A DNA stretch of 64,000 bases from Colocasia esculenta (taxonomy: Eukaryota; Streptophyta; Magnoliopsida; Alismatales; Araceae). The translations under genes and the position numbers were made by a program. Location of the stretch: positions 12,850,712 to 12,914,711 of the forward strand of contig CM024759.1 in NCBI GenBank assembly GCA_014218235.1, in the 5' to 3' direction. Below the pieces are notes generated by a model. It had not been told where the DNA came from, ran no database searches, and was given only the letters and a program-made list of their open reading frames with translations. This document shows positions 45,101 through 57,752 of this stretch, piece by piece; positions within the stretch are counted from its first letter, which is position 1; each line of letters starts with the position of its first letter.

Positions 45101-45157
45101 GCACTCATTATATCGATGGAGGTGGTATAGCCGTACCGGTATAAGAGGGTCGTTACA
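42110..45157 (+). mobile_element. Middle LTR, recombinant
   Basis: TGTAAGGCCCTAG to GGGTCGTTACA, 3.05 kb. From its start to about 43290 it carries the variants of the last LTR. From about 43306 it carries the variants of the first LTR. No inner target duplications flank it. It serves as 3' LTR of copy 1 and 5' LTR of copy 2. TATA box at 42585-42593. Many one-base deletions are present. Confidence 0.9.
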
Positions 45158-45162
45158 GAGAT

Positions 45163-45174
45163 TGGTATCAGAGA
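45163..45174 (+). other. Primer-binding site, copy 2
   Basis: TGGTATCAGAGA after the middle LTR, as in copy 1. Confidence 0.85.
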
Positions 45175-45309
45175 CCAAGCTGAAATTGTATATAAATATG
45201 TACCATCATCTTCATATATGCTAAGTTTGTATAGATTGTCCACATAATTAAGAAATGGTTAGGAAATTTGATAGCTTAGTCCTTAATTAAGATTGAATCT
45301 TTTGCAGTT

Positions 45310-46505
45310 ATGGCTTCACGTGGTAGGCGTGGTAGTGTCCCTGCTCGTGAGAGTGAGCAGAGGAGAGAGGAGAGGAATGAACAGAGGAATGAGCAGCAGG
45401 CCCCAGCACCTCAGGGTCCTGTGCTTCCTCCACAGCCACCAGTAGACTATGAAGTGTTCATGCAAGGTCTTGCAGGCCATGCAGACGCAGGCCACACCCA
45501 GGCTGCAACTCCAGGCTCAGCAGGCTCAGGTTAGAACGATAGACAGAGTAGTCTGTTTTACTTGATGATATTTTATTATGTGCTATGCTATATGTGTTGC
45601 TTATGATGTTTGTTGTGGCAGGCTCAAGTGCCAGTTCCCCAGGCTCAGGACCATGGTGGACCCTCCATCATGGAACGGTTCAAGAGGATGTCGCCAACCT
45701 CTTTTAAGGGGGAGAGCGATCCATTGTTAGCTGAGAGCTGGTTGAGGGAGATCGAGAAGATCTTCCGAGCTATTAGGTGTGCCGACGATGACAGGGTCAC
45801 TTTAGCCACCTACATGCTACAGGTATGTGGTTGTATAATTGTGCATTTAGTTTCTTTGAGTTTAGAGTATTTGGTTTAGTCTTTATGATGGTTTTGGCAA
45901 GAGCGAGCCAACGTGTGGTGGTCCTCATTGCTACGTACCAGGTTCGAGGATGGTGCTGTGGAGATTGGTTGGGACGAGTTTGTGAGGCTTTTCCGAGCCA
46001 AGTTTGTTCCGGAGCACATCCAGGACAAGATGGAGCAGGAGTTCCTCTCTTTGACTCAGGGCTCCATGACCGTACTGGATACGAGGCAGGTTTGCCGAGC
46101 TGTCTAAGTATGGCCCCTCATATTGTAGATAATGAGCGCATGAAGGCGAAAAAGTTCATGATGGGTCTGAGGCCATCGCTGAGGACGAGTTGGTGGCTTT
46201 TGACCATCGTACCTCGATGAGGCCCTCAGCGCAGCATGTCGGCAGGAGGAGATATGGAGCAGTATTTGGAGGAGAAGAAGGCTTCTCAAAAGAGGCCTGC
46301 AGCTCGTTCCAGAGGCAGGGGAAGAAGAAGGCGGCACATCAGTCACCGCAGTTTCCCGCAGCATCGGGCAGTCGTCAGGTATCTCTCAGCTTTCCCCCAA
46401 TGGCAAGAAGAGTGTCCTCATTGTGGGAGGGTGCATGGTGGTTCGGAATGTTGGAGTTGGCGAGGGGAAGTGTTTGAAGTGCGGGAGCAGCGACCATAGG
46501 TCAAG
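45310..46505 (+). pseudogene. Tekay-like gag, copy 2
   Basis: Same order as copy 1: ATG 45310, intron-like insertions at 45530-45621 and 45823-45900, and a middle exon of exactly 201 bases (45622-45822) as in copy 1. Additional one-base losses break the third part (for example at 46079 and near 46110-46330). The zinc knuckles near 46415-46505 are frameshifted. The insertion borders are identical to copy 1. Confidence 0.85.
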
Positions 46506-49500
46506 GATTACCCAGGCTTCAGCAGAGAGCTCAGCGTGGAGCGGCCACCAGCCCCAGTTGCAGCAGCAGTGCCAGTGCCAGCGACAAAACGACCAGGGAG
46601 ACCTCGAGCCCCAGCTCGAGTGTTTGCGTTTCGTGAGGACGCCGAGCAGGTGGTCATGTCTCAAAGGTACGGTTTTGTTCTTAGGTGTGCATGCTCGGTT
46701 TTGTTTGATACGGGTGCTACTCACTCGTTCATTCTGAGCATTTTGCTAGGTAGTTAGCCTTAGAGTAGGGATAGAGTCTGAGGATTTAGAAGTCCCTTTG
46801 TCTGTGTCACACCTGCGGGTACGGTATCGACTAGGAAGGTGTATTCCTTCTTTACGGTGTGCATTGAAGATAGAGTTTTAGAAGGGTGTTTCTTCTTGCT
46901 TAAGATGAAGGACTACGATGTTATTCTTGGTCTGGACTGGCTAGAGGAGCACTATGCACTGGTGGATTGTCGTGGGAAGAAGATTGTTTTCCGCATTCCT
47001 GGTGAGGATGAATTTTCTCATCCTTTGCTAAGGAACTTGGCAGGGAAGTTTGTCATCTCTGCCATGAGGGCGATGAGAATGGTGAACAAGGGTTGTGACG
47101 CTTTTCTTGCCAGTGTGGTATTAGTACCCCAGGCTGATGAGTCACTTACTCTTGTGGAGATTGATGTAGTGGGAGTTCCAGATGTTTTTCCTGATGATTT
47201 ATCTGGATTACCACCGGCTAGAGAGATAGAGTTCACTCTAGAGTTGCTCCAGGCACCTCTCCTATCTCGAAGGCACCTTATCGGATGGCACCTGCGAAAT
47301 TAGCTGAGCTGAGGAAGCAGTTGTAGGATCTGTTAGATAAGGGATTCATTCGCCTTAGCGTTTCCCCTTGGGGCGCACCTGTCTTATTCGTGAAGAAGAA
47401 GGATGGGTCACTTAGGTTATGCATCGATTATAGAAAGCTAACCAAGTGACGGTGAAGAACAGGTATCCCTTACCTCAGATTGATGATTTGTTTGACCAGC
47501 TGCAAAATACATCAGTCTTTTCTAAAATTGATTTGCGATCTGGTTATCATCAGTTGAGGATTAGGAGTGAGGATGTGTCCAAGACGGCGTTTAGAACCCG
47601 TTATGGACATTATGAGTTTTTGGTCCTTCCTTTTGGTCTGACCAATGCCTCTGCAACGTTCATGGATCTCATGAACAGGGTATTTAGACCTTATCTAGAT
47701 GGTTTCGTTGTAGTTTTCATTGATGATGTGTTGTCTATTCTCCGGATGAGACTACACACCGTCAGCATTTGAGGGTAGTGTTGGAAGTTCTTCGTGAGCA
47801 CAAACTGTATGCAAAGTTCAGCAAGTGTGATTTTGGGTTGCGCGAGGTTCATTTCCTTGGGCATGTTATCTCCGGGGGGAGTAGCGGTTGATCCAGCGAA
47901 GGTCCAGGCTGTTATGGATTGGGAGATTCCCAAGACCCCTTCAAAGATTTGGAGTTTCCTTGGTTTGGCGAGTTATTATCGGCGATTCATTGAAGGATTT
48001 TCATCCATCACCGCCCCATTGACTCAGCTAACTAGAAAGGGGTGAAGTTTGTCTGGTCCGAGGAATGTGAGAGTAGTTTTCAATTATTGAAGACTAAGCT
48101 CACTTCGGCTCATGTATTATTTTTTGCCGAGTGGTGTAGAGGGTTTTGCTATCTACACGGATGCATCTCGGATTGGCCTTGGCTGTGTATGATGCAGCAA
48201 GGAAGGGTAGTAGCATATGCGTCTCGTCAATTGAAGGAGCATGAGCGAAACTATCCGACTCATGATTTGGAGCTTGCGGCAGTGGTGCATGCACTGAAGA
48301 TCTAGAGACACTATCTTTATGGTGTCAGATTTGAGGTGTTCACTGACCACAAGAGTCTAAAGTATCTTTTCTCCCAAAAGGAATTAAACCTGAGGCAGAG
48401 AAGATGGATTGAGTTCCTGAAGGACTATGACTTCGACCTCCAGTATCATCCTGGAAAGGCGAATGTTGTAGCAGATGCCCTTAGTAGGAAGAGGTCATCT
48501 CTCCAGCAGGATTGGAAGATGTTGGAGGATGTGGCGTGTGCGATGACTGAGTTAGAGCCATCTTTGTGTTAGGCTTTTGTAGCTCAGTTGTCCATTAGGT
48601 CTTCAGTGGGATGAGGTGATCGAGCAACAAAAAACCGACCCTAGACTCCAAGAGTTAGTGGGCAAGGTAGGCATTGCTCGTGATGAGGATGGTGTGATTA
48701 GATTCTATCACCGTGTTTGTGTTCCAGACATCGTGGATGTCCGTGAGCATGTATTAGCAGAGGCTCATAGGTCTAGATTCTCTATTCATCGGGTAACACT
48801 AAGATGTACCAGGATTTGAAGAGATCTTTTTGGTGGTCTGGCATGAAGAAGATGTAGCGGAGTATGTGTCTAGATGTCTTGTGTGCCAGCAAGTGAAGGC
48901 AAAGCGGCAGCGACCATCTGGGCTTATGCAGAAGATGGAGATTCCAGTATGGAAGTGGGAAGTTGTCACTATGGATTTTGTTATGGGTTTGCCTCGATCT
49001 AGACGAGGTAATGACTCGTTTGGGTAGTGGTAGATAGATTCTCGAAGACTGCGCATTTCTACCCATGAAGAAGAAGCAGTCAGTAGAGGGTTTAGCTAGA
49101 TTGTATATTAGTAAAATATTAGATTGCATGGGTTGCGAAGAGTCGATCATTTCATCGGGATCCGAGATTTACTTCAAGGCTGTGGAAGGGTCTTCAGGAT
49201 GCGTTAGGTTCAGAGTTGAAGCTCAGTTCGGCGTTTCATCCCTAGACAAATGGACAGTCCGAGCGGACTATCCAAATGCTCGACGATATGTTGAGGGCGT
49301 GTGTTTTAGATTGGAAGGATGATTGGGAGCGCCATTTACCTCTTGTGGAGTTCGCATATAACAACAGTTTCCATGTGAGTATTGGTATGGCTCCATTTGA
49401 GGCGTTGTATGGTAGGCCTTGCATATCTCCTTTATGTTGGGAGGAGACTGGTGATAGGCAGCTGATTGGTCCGGAGTTAGTTCAGGAGACTTCGGATAAA

Positions 49501-50003
49501 GTCCAGCTGATTAGGAAGAGGCTTGTTGCGGCACAGGATAGGCAAGAAGTTATGCCGACAACAGAAGAAAGGATTTGGAGTTTGAGGTAGGTGCATGTCT
49601 TTTTGAAGATTTCGCCTACTCGAGGTGTAGTTAGATTTGGCAGACATAGTAAGTTAAGTCCTAGATTCATTGGCCGTATGAGATTCTCAGACGATTGGGC
49701 AATGTGGCATATGAGCTAGCTTTACCCCCAGTGTTAGCTAGTGTTCATCCTGTTTTTCACATATCCATGCTCAGAAGGTATGTCAGAGATCCATCTCATG
49801 TTATTAGCCACGAGCCAGTGGAGATCCAGCTAGATCTTTCTTATGTGGAGCAACCAGTAGCTATTCTTGACCGAAAGGTTCAGCATCTCCGGAACAAGAG
49901 CATTGCGTCGGTGAAGGTATTATGGCGCAACTTCTCACGAGAGGAGGCTACTTGGGAGCTTGAGGAGGCAATGAAGAAGAAGTATCCTCAGTTGTTGGAC
50001 TAG
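46506..50003 (+). pseudogene. Tekay-like pol, copy 2
   Basis: It has the same domains as copy 1: protease (DTGATHS near 46708), RT with FIDD at 47716-47727, RNase H (VVADALSRK near 48470), integrase and a complete chromodomain tail (49695-50003). TAG stops at 46751, 47324, 48303, 48570 and 49243 correspond one to one with those of copy 1. Its frameshifts are mostly different and are one-base losses. Some copy 1 frameshifts are absent here (for example near 39440 and 39655 in copy 1). Confidence 0.9.
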
Positions 50004-50030
50004 TGTCAGTCTAACTTCGAGGACGAAGTT

Positions 50031-50048
50031 TCTTTAAGGGGGAGAGGG
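50031..50048 (+). other. Polypurine tract, copy 2
   Basis: AAGGGGGAGAGGG just before the last LTR. Confidence 0.8.
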
Positions 50049-53000
50049 TGTAAGCCTAGAATTTTGATCTCTTGCTTAGGTGTTTGGTTGTGTGAGAATT
50101 GATGTTTATTTGTGTGTAGTTATGTATATATATGTATGTATATACATATTAGTTGAGTATTGTATATATAGTGTATATTTGTTAAGTTATTAATTGTATT
50201 ATATATTTCATTGCATGAATAGTACTAATTTTAAAGTATACTTTGTATGGTTATATATATGTATTGAGTAAGTATGTTTTCCTATTGTTTTAAGTTCTGT
50301 GCAGATGACTGTTGGCGTCAACATGATTGACGTTCATGGTGAGTTAGCGGCCACATCGATGGACGCCAACTTCATATTGGCGGTCAGTGATGTTGACGTT
50401 AACCTCCAGATCTGTTGCGATTTCAGGTCTAGAAACATCTCTGAAAATGTCGCCCTTAGTTTAGGAAACTGTCCCCCAACGGTAACCTAGCCTACCCAAG
50501 CGCGTCTCCAACCCTTTACCCTATAAAAGACTCAGTTTAGGGCGCAGTTGGGTCTTTTGCCATTTGTCAAAACCCTAGTTCTCTCTGAGCAAAACTCGAT
50601 CTTTGAACCCTGAAATCTGGTGATTGGAGGCTTCTTCCGGCATTCTACATCGACTGGGAGGGAGTCTGATCGTCAGGGTGCACCTTCCCAACTCGGCGTG
50701 CTTTGAAGATCAACACAGAACCCAGATTTGAGGAGGAGTTTGGAGACTCTTTGGCACTGGCCGAGGAGAGCTTCTTCGACCCAAATCTCCTTTTGTAGAT
50801 TTTCTCAAAGGCAGTAAACCCTTCACATCATCCATTCATATTTCTAATAGGTCCTAGGATATTTTACGGATTTTATTCAAGTCCTGGAACCCCCCTTCAA
50901 TCGATTTTATTTGCATTCAGTCTGTGTTTTGCACATACAGAAACTTAACGGCAGGATCTCTTGTCGTTAAGATCCTAAGTTGGAGGCGCCCTATGTTGCC
51001 GTTAACATGGGTAAACGACTACCCCATTGCTGCCAAGTTCTTCAGATAGTGACAGAATGCCTGTTTTCTATAATGATCTATTTTTCAGATTTCTGCGCAT
51101 GAGGATATAATGTAAAAGTGATACGCTATATAATACCATTAGGGATCATGCTGTGCAAATTTTATGAATTTCTGTGGAATACTTTATTTATCTGAAATTT
51201 CTGAAATGCATGTTAAACAGTTTTTTAATCTTGTAAATTTTGGTTTATGTGATTCCACGTGGAGTTTGAATGTCATAGAATTCTTGCACAATGCTAATAG
51301 ATGTCAGATCATACCACAAAAATTTGGGGATTTTCTACTATCTGTGTAAATAGTTAAAATTCTTGAACTGTAAAATAGTAAGTATGCATAATTAGTTTTA
51401 AAGCTCCAATAAATTGTACGATGCTAGATAAATTCTCAAAAATTGTATACAGTATCATGATGGTTGGAAACAAAATTTTAAATAGAGAAATATGTATGTG
51501 TCCCTGTGTACCATGTTTAACTGAGTACTTGCTAAAATAGGGAGAATGCATGTTTTAATTACCATAAATTGTGTATAATTCTGAAAAATGTGAAATTTGG
51601 CATGCATGATGCTTAACCTGTAAAAGGTGTGTGTGTTAAAGTTTCATGTAAATCTAACAATAGTAGGTACTAATTTCACTAATTCATGAGAAAATGGCCA
51701 ATTTAAACATACTTAATGTAAATTGTGATAAATTAGATAATTTCAGTATGATTATGATTTTGTTATGGTTAGTTATTATGTAAACAGTAGTACCATGATT
51801 AGGTAAATCTGAACCATATGTTATGGTAAGCTATGATAGATTGTGTAAGCATGAAATAGATTGGTAAATTGTGTACTAAGTGTGCGTTTAAAAGTGGAAA
51901 ATGTGTAAATGTACCAATGGGTGACACTGCTACCTTAGAGGGCTGTGGAACTGTACCGTAGTAAAGTCCCTACAGGAAGGTTCATATGTGTGTGAAATCC
52001 ATGGACATTGAGATAAAATCCTGGAGGTGGACAAGTACCGCTGGTTAGGGTGGAGAGTGTTTCTCCCGGTTCTGCGCAGTAACTAAGATTTATCACTGTA
52101 ATGCCTAGGTGATAGATGTGGTGTGATGTGACAAATGTGTGTCCTTCTAGAGGTGGTTTGGACTATGTGTCACGGCATATAATGATAATAATGTGAACTT
52201 GTGTATGTGAAAAGTAAATGTGAGTCGCGTAATGAATAAATGAACATGTGGATATGTGAATTAGTATGAGGATATGTGAAATGGTAATTGTGTTTATAAA
52301 TGCGTTATAATTTTATCAAAACAACAAGCATATTATGTTTATAAATGTGTCATTCATGTGGAATATACTTAGAATCCATGATAGGAACATTTCATCGCTT
52401 ATGCATAAACTCCATGCTTAAACTACTATTACGTTGCAACGTATGTGACATGAAAGGTGAACTAAGGATTATATGTGAAAGAATGTGTAGAAAGCTTGTG
52501 ATAGGTTATATTGTATGAACATAAACTATGTACCATGTGTCATGAGATTGATAGAAGTATCATGTAGGCTTTCTTTTCAGATTTGTTAATCCATGTTACA
52601 TGTACTAGTGAAGTTGTTAAATGAGTATAATGTCGTATGATGTATGTATGCTTAATGTGTGGGAAGTTACTTGCTGAGTCTCGTAGACTCACTCTTGCTT
52701 CGGCGTACAGGTGCAGATATCTCCACTTCCTTGGAGGAGACAGTTAGGAGCGACTCCGAGCATGAGGAGTAGCATCTTTCGTGGAGATTTACTTTTGTAC
52801 TTCACTTACATAGTATGTAATAAGAGAGGACTTGTATTATGTGGAGATCATGTAATTTATTTAGTTGCAAGATGTGGACAATGTAATAGTTTAATTTCTC
52901 AATTATGAAGTATTTGATTTCCTTGTTCTATATAGACTGTGTATAAGTGATGATGATGGAATACGAGATTTATCTCCAGTTCTTTCTACTCCGCTGTTAT

Positions 53001-53121
53001 GTGTTATATTTGTGTACATTTCAGTCTATTGTATATGTGCTGGGTAAATGTCTCACTGTAGCGGCACTCATTATATCAATGTGGGTTGGTATAGTCGTAT
53101 CGGTATAAGGAGGGCGTTACA
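50049..53121 (+). mobile_element. Last LTR of the composite
   Basis: TGTAAGCCTAG to AGGGCGTTACA, 3.07 kb, followed directly by TTAGC. The first 1.2 kb equals the middle LTR apart from indels. The remainder differs from both other LTRs by substitutions. TATA box at 50521-50529. Confidence 0.9.
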
Positions 53122-53489
53122 TTAGCTCTCTCTCTTTGGTAGTCTCTGTTTGTTGTTCCATCTATGCAAACATCTTTGGACCCAAATCCCATATTCCCGT
53201 CTGTGGAGATCCTTGAGATGGCTTCTATAGGTCCTCGAGTAATCGAAGCATCATCAACCTCTCCTTTCCTTTGTTAGGAAGGTTTCTTTCGGGGAATTGC
53301 CATATCATGTTGCAGTGCTGGTCGCAGCCTTCAAGTGCTCTATGTTGGAGCAGAAGCAAGAATCAGGAGCGTAAACTTCACTTGTTTCAGTGAATGGGTT
53401 CCCTTGTTTCCTATTTGGTACTGTTGTTGTACTATTCTCAGGGTGCTATGGGAGGTATGGGTTTTTATCTAAAATTGACTAAATGGAAC
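53122..53489. other. Right target duplication and host-type spacer
   Basis: TTAGC (53122-53126) repeats the left flank. The sequence up to 53489 would have continued 31694-32055 before the insertion. Short ORFs exist but none with a domain I recognise. Confidence 0.5.
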
Positions 53490-53729
53490 AGCTCTTTATC
53501 TATCCAAAAAAATTTACTTTACGAGTGTCGACAGATATACAATGTGTCAACACACATACTTCGTGTGTCGACAACTATGCTTTGTGTGTCGACACCTATT
53601 GTTTAATAAAGGTTATACAGTATAAAATACACAAGCATGATATTATATATACTCTCAAGAATTTGATAAGATAATGATTTTGTCATATTCAAAATAATAA
53701 ATAATACTTTTACAAAAATGCTCAACATT
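53490..53729 (-). mobile_element. Fragment of Sirevirus-like LTR
   Basis: Four ~20-base units around GTGTGTCGACA (53520-53600) are followed by an AT-rich end closing with GCTCAACA, as in the other LTRs of this group. It may belong with the gag and LTR at 55.4-57.8 kb. Confidence 0.35.
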
Positions 53730-53865
53730 ATAATTTGTTGTTATTATTATGGGCCCTATTGTATTCGTCATTTGTCAATGGCCTCTGAATGCTTGCTTGT
53801 TGTTGCGTCCCTGATTATATGCATATATTTATATCTCCGCTGCGTATATTGAAAAGTTGGGGGTG

Positions 53866-55412
53866 TGACAATACTTGTCATTCCAATTAAACTCTGCCCC
53901 TCCTTTCAATAGATCATAGAATGGGTGACATCTTTAAGAATGTTGTGATATGAATCTTCTAATGAATTGCAAACACCCAATCAAACCTCTTAATTGTGAG
54001 ATATTCTTTGGAGGTGGCATCTCCGTGATAGCCTTATCCTTGTTTGGATCAATCTCAATCCCCCACTTACTGACTATAAATCCTAGCACCTTCCCTTATG
54101 ACATCCCAAACACACATTTCTTTGGATTCATTCTCAGCTTGTACTCCCTCGACCTCTGCAACACCTTGGCTAAGATCTTGAGGTGTTCTCTTCTTATTTT
54201 TGACTTCACTAAGATGTCATCCATGTATACTTCTACATACACATGCATCATGTAATGGAAGATAGCCATCATCGCCCTTTGATAGGTAGCCCCAACATTC
54301 TTCAGTCCAAATGGCATAACTACATAGCAATATGTTCCCCAGGACGTGGTGAAAGAAGTCTTCTCTTGATTTTCAGGAGCCAGATAAATTTGGTTATAGC
54401 AAGAGTATCCATCAATGAATGAGAGAGTTTCACACCCAACGGTGTTATCAATCATCCCATCAATAAGAGGAAGTGGGAAATCATCCTTGAGACACACCCT
54501 ATTCAAGTCCCAGAAGTCAATACAGATTCTAACTCTTCTATCCTTCTTCATGACCAGGAGTATATTCGCTACCCAGTTTGGATAAAGCACTACCCTGATG
54601 AATCTAGCCTTATGGAGCTTGTCTACTTATTCTTTCATCTTCAGGGCCATTATTGGGTGGAACCTTCTAAGCTTTTGCTTTATGGCCTTTGCCCCTTCTT
54701 TCAACACAAGTTGATGCTCCACTAATGAGGGGTCTAGGTCGGGCATGTCCTCATACGACTAGACAAATGTGTCCTTGTACTCCCTCAGAGTTTTCACTAG
54801 TTCCTCTTCTTCATAAGGAGGGACATTTACTGAAATCATCACAAGCCTATGATCTTCTTCAGTTCCAAGGATGATTTTCTTAGTAGGTTCATCCACCGCT
54901 GTGGTGGGTTCATCAAATCTTCTCATACCACTATCATACGTCTTGGTGGTGTCCTCTACTTCAATGTCCCCTTCGTCAACTGGGTCATCATCATTCATGA
55001 TTTCATAGACTCCAAACCAATCATCTATGAACACCCCGTCTTGAATGATCTCTTCTTCTAACACCACCACTTCCCTTGTGAACTCCTCTATCAACAAAAG
55101 AGCATGACATCTCCGAGCTAACTCTTGAAGGTATCTGAGGGGAATAGCCTTACCCCGTTGCTTCCTAAGGTGATGCTTAGACCTAATAGGTGGTGGGTTG
55201 ACCTTCATCTCTAACCTAGAACTAGATTCTCCTAGACTAGAATCTACCTGACTAGACGACTTTACAGGACTCGATCCGACACTAACTGAGGACGTGGGGT
55301 CCTCGGAGAGGATAGAATCTAAAGAGAAAGCAGATGGGGAAGCCCCAGTTAGGGGGTCCCCTTGATTAGGAAGGTGAGATAGATATGTTGGCCCCTGATC
55401 ATAAGGCCGCAT
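53866..55412 (-). pseudogene. Ogre/Tat-type Ty3-gypsy pol fragment
   Basis: The minus strand from 55412 encodes an acidic linker and the start of RT (VPPYEEEELVKTLREYKD, then SYEDMPDLDPSLVEHQLVL). The RT core covers 54590-54096 (VMKKDRRVRICIDF, TTSWGTYCYVVMPFGLKN, catalytic YMDD in VYMDDILVKSK). The fragment continues to about 53870 (VSKWGIEIDPNKDKAI, RGLIGCLQFIRRF). These motifs are typical of the Ogre/Tat lineage. In-frame stops lie near 54095 and 54630. No integrase, LTR or PBS of this element is seen, so it is a piece brought in or left by rearrangement. Confidence 0.75.
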
Positions 55413-55435
55413 TGGAGATCCTTCTTCTCTTGGAC

Positions 55436-56434
55436 ATCTTCTGTTGTGGAGTTTAACTCATCGGAGTCACTCCATGTGGTGACCATGGTCTTAGGCTTCT
55501 TTGCCTTGACTTTATTCTACTTTGTCAGAAATACTAGACACTTGAATTTCATGTGTCCAATTCTTTGGCATTGATAGCAAATCATCTCTATCCATTTGTT
55601 GGGTTCTCCTTGCTTGGATTTACCTCTGAAATCTTTGGAGGATATAAGGGATTCTGATCTCTTCTTTCTCGGAAATTTTCTGAAGCTTTGAGGTAGATTA
55701 GCCACTTTAGCTTCATCTCCACTTGATGAGCCTTCTTCTGAGCTAAGTGCCTTGGATTTCTTAGCTTTGAGAGCCACATCTTTTTTCTTGATGATGGGTT
55801 GCTCTGCTTTCTCCCTTTTCAGGTTTATCTCATATGTCATGAGACTCCCAATTAGTTCTTCCACTGTTAAGGTTGATAGATTCTTGGAGTCTTTAATGAC
55901 TGTGACTTGTGTATGCCACACCGGTGAGAGAGATATTAAGATCCTCACGAGCTCTGTGTCAGTATAATTCTTCCCAAGTCCCTTCAAGCTATTGGCAATC
56001 TTGGTGAGCTATGCAAACATTTATGAGATGATCTCATTAGGGTTCATCTTGAACATCTCATACTCATGCACTAGGAGATTGGCTCAGGTCTCTTTGACTT
56101 CAGAAGTGCCTTCATAAATCAACTTTAGTTTGTCCCACATCTCCTTCGCTGATTTGCAGATGGAGACACAGGAGTACTCATCAGAGTGTATGGCACATTG
56201 CATAATATTTAGAGCACGAAAATTAATCATGCATTTATTGATGTTATCCTTAGTCCACTTTCCCTCATCCTCTAGCAGTGTATATGGACCAGTACTCACA
56301 ACTTTCCAGATCTCATAATCTTGACCCTCAGGCATAAATCCTTTGTTGACCATCATACACAAGATCACTCTTATAGTAAAAGAGCCCTTCTCTGATATCA
56401 ATTGAAGAGAAACGTATGTGCGATGATCAACCAC
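55436..56434 (-). pseudogene. Sirevirus-like gag, second copy
   Basis: The minus strand encodes SICKSAKEMWDKLKLIYEGT (56150-56090), then a UBN2-type core (LVRILISLSPVWHTQVT, TVEELIGSLMTYEINL) and a zinc knuckle CYQCQRIGHMKFKC (55535-55577). It is related to the gag at 19036-20813 but clearly diverged. A stop or frameshift lies at 55988-56083, and the start and PBS are lost at the LTR junction. It is followed directly by Ogre/Tat sequence instead of its own pol. Confidence 0.75.
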
Positions 56435-57752
56435 GAAGGGAGAGGTGAATTGGTTATCGCCTAAATAAAAAATCTTTTACATAGAATAGATTAAACTTAA
56501 CTAAGTAACCTATTAAGCAAGATGCACAGCAAAATAACAATTAACATAGCGATACCAACTATCCTAACGTGCGTAGAAAGAGGCATAAGAGATGGATCAA
56601 ACCACACAGTATATGTAGGATTTTAGAGTGTTCGGCTAACACACCACATGTGCATCTATGTCCACTACCCCACACCCTATAAGGATTTTGTTCACTAACT
56701 TGTTTCTAGGTATAAGCCGATAAACCTCACACTCACACCATTTTTTTCGAGGACAACACCAACCCTACCTCGTTTTCGGGGACAAGATAATCCGATGTGT
56801 AGCACGTCGCACGCACCACACACCAACCACGTAATAATGAGTTCTTGGTTCAATTATGAACAATTAAGAACATGGACAGGAGAAATAACAACTAACTAAG
56901 TAAAATATAAAGTTTTCCTATCACAAAAAGTCAGCCTTTGTAGTTGTCTTTGTCGACGATGTCGCAATGATGAACTGGCCGATGTAGAGAGCTTCAGATC
57001 GAAGTCTTGCAACATGTAGTACCAAGTCCACGTCTTTCAGATGAGCAACAACTCTCTGAAACGTCTGGAAGGCTTCTGGACAATGAAGACTTATTCTCCA
57101 AGTTTTTATAGATGTAGAGCTTATGTTGGCTCTTTTTGGGCAGCACAAGACCTCTCTTTGAAAGCTAGGACACGAATTGATTTCTTGAAGGAGGCTCTCT
57201 CGTTCCACATCTCAAAATCAAGTTGTATTTATAGTGAAATATCCTTGGAAGACCTCAAAGAGACGTCCTTGTGCAAACCCTAGCAAGAGTCCCACTTAAG
57301 GAAAGAGTCCTGCCAATTTAAAAAACTGTGTTTCCATAATCGGTCGACTGAAATTCAAGAATCGATCGTCCAATTTCTTCACTATCCCAGAACCAATGTT
57401 TCTGGAAAAATCGATCAACCGAAAGCATGAAATCGGTCGTCTGATTTGTCTTGTGTGTCAACACCACTGCAATATTGAAAGTCTGAAAACTTGACATGTG
57501 TCGACACACTCTTCAGCTATCTTGACATGTCTTCTGTTTCTATTTTGACTTGACCTTGACATTGCAAAGTTCACTTCAAACATGACTTTTAGACTATTTT
57601 GCTGCACACTTAACACATAAATTAGACCATCAAATTAAATATAAATAAATCAAATATTTAGATCATTAACATAAATAACAATTAGTACTTTGTGAAAATA
57701 TCAACATGAATGATAATTAATATTTTTGTGATCAGTAAAATCTACATAATAC
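56430..57752 (-). mobile_element. 5' LTR of the second gag element
   Basis: Near the plus-strand start it has CGAAGGGAGAGGTGAATTGG, the counterpart of the G-rich word in the other LTRs. The minus strand has CTATAAATA at 57226-57234. It carries a series of AATCGATCG/AATCGGTCG words (57335-57440) and ends AATACAACA. The inner end is damaged, so 56430 is approximate. Confidence 0.5.

Larger units (their letters stand above)
32056..53121 (+). mobile_element. Composite Tekay-like gypsy: LTR-internal-LTR-internal-LTR
   Basis: Three ~3-kb LTRs (32056-37193 with an insertion, 42110-45157, 50049-53121) alternate with two 4.9-kb internal regions in the same direction. The identical 5-bp duplication TTAGC lies at 32051-32055 and 53122-53126 and at no inner junction. 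The whole composite thus behaves as one insertion site. Each internal region has PBS, gag with zinc knuckles, protease, RT, RNase H, integrase and a chromodomain tail, followed by a polypurine tract. The chromodomain tail and long LTRs fit the Tekay/Del lineage of chromoviruses. Confidence 0.9.

Noticed and set aside
32056..53121. Two independent gypsy insertions side by side
   Set aside because: No duplication lies between the copies, the stops are shared, and the middle LTR is recombinant.
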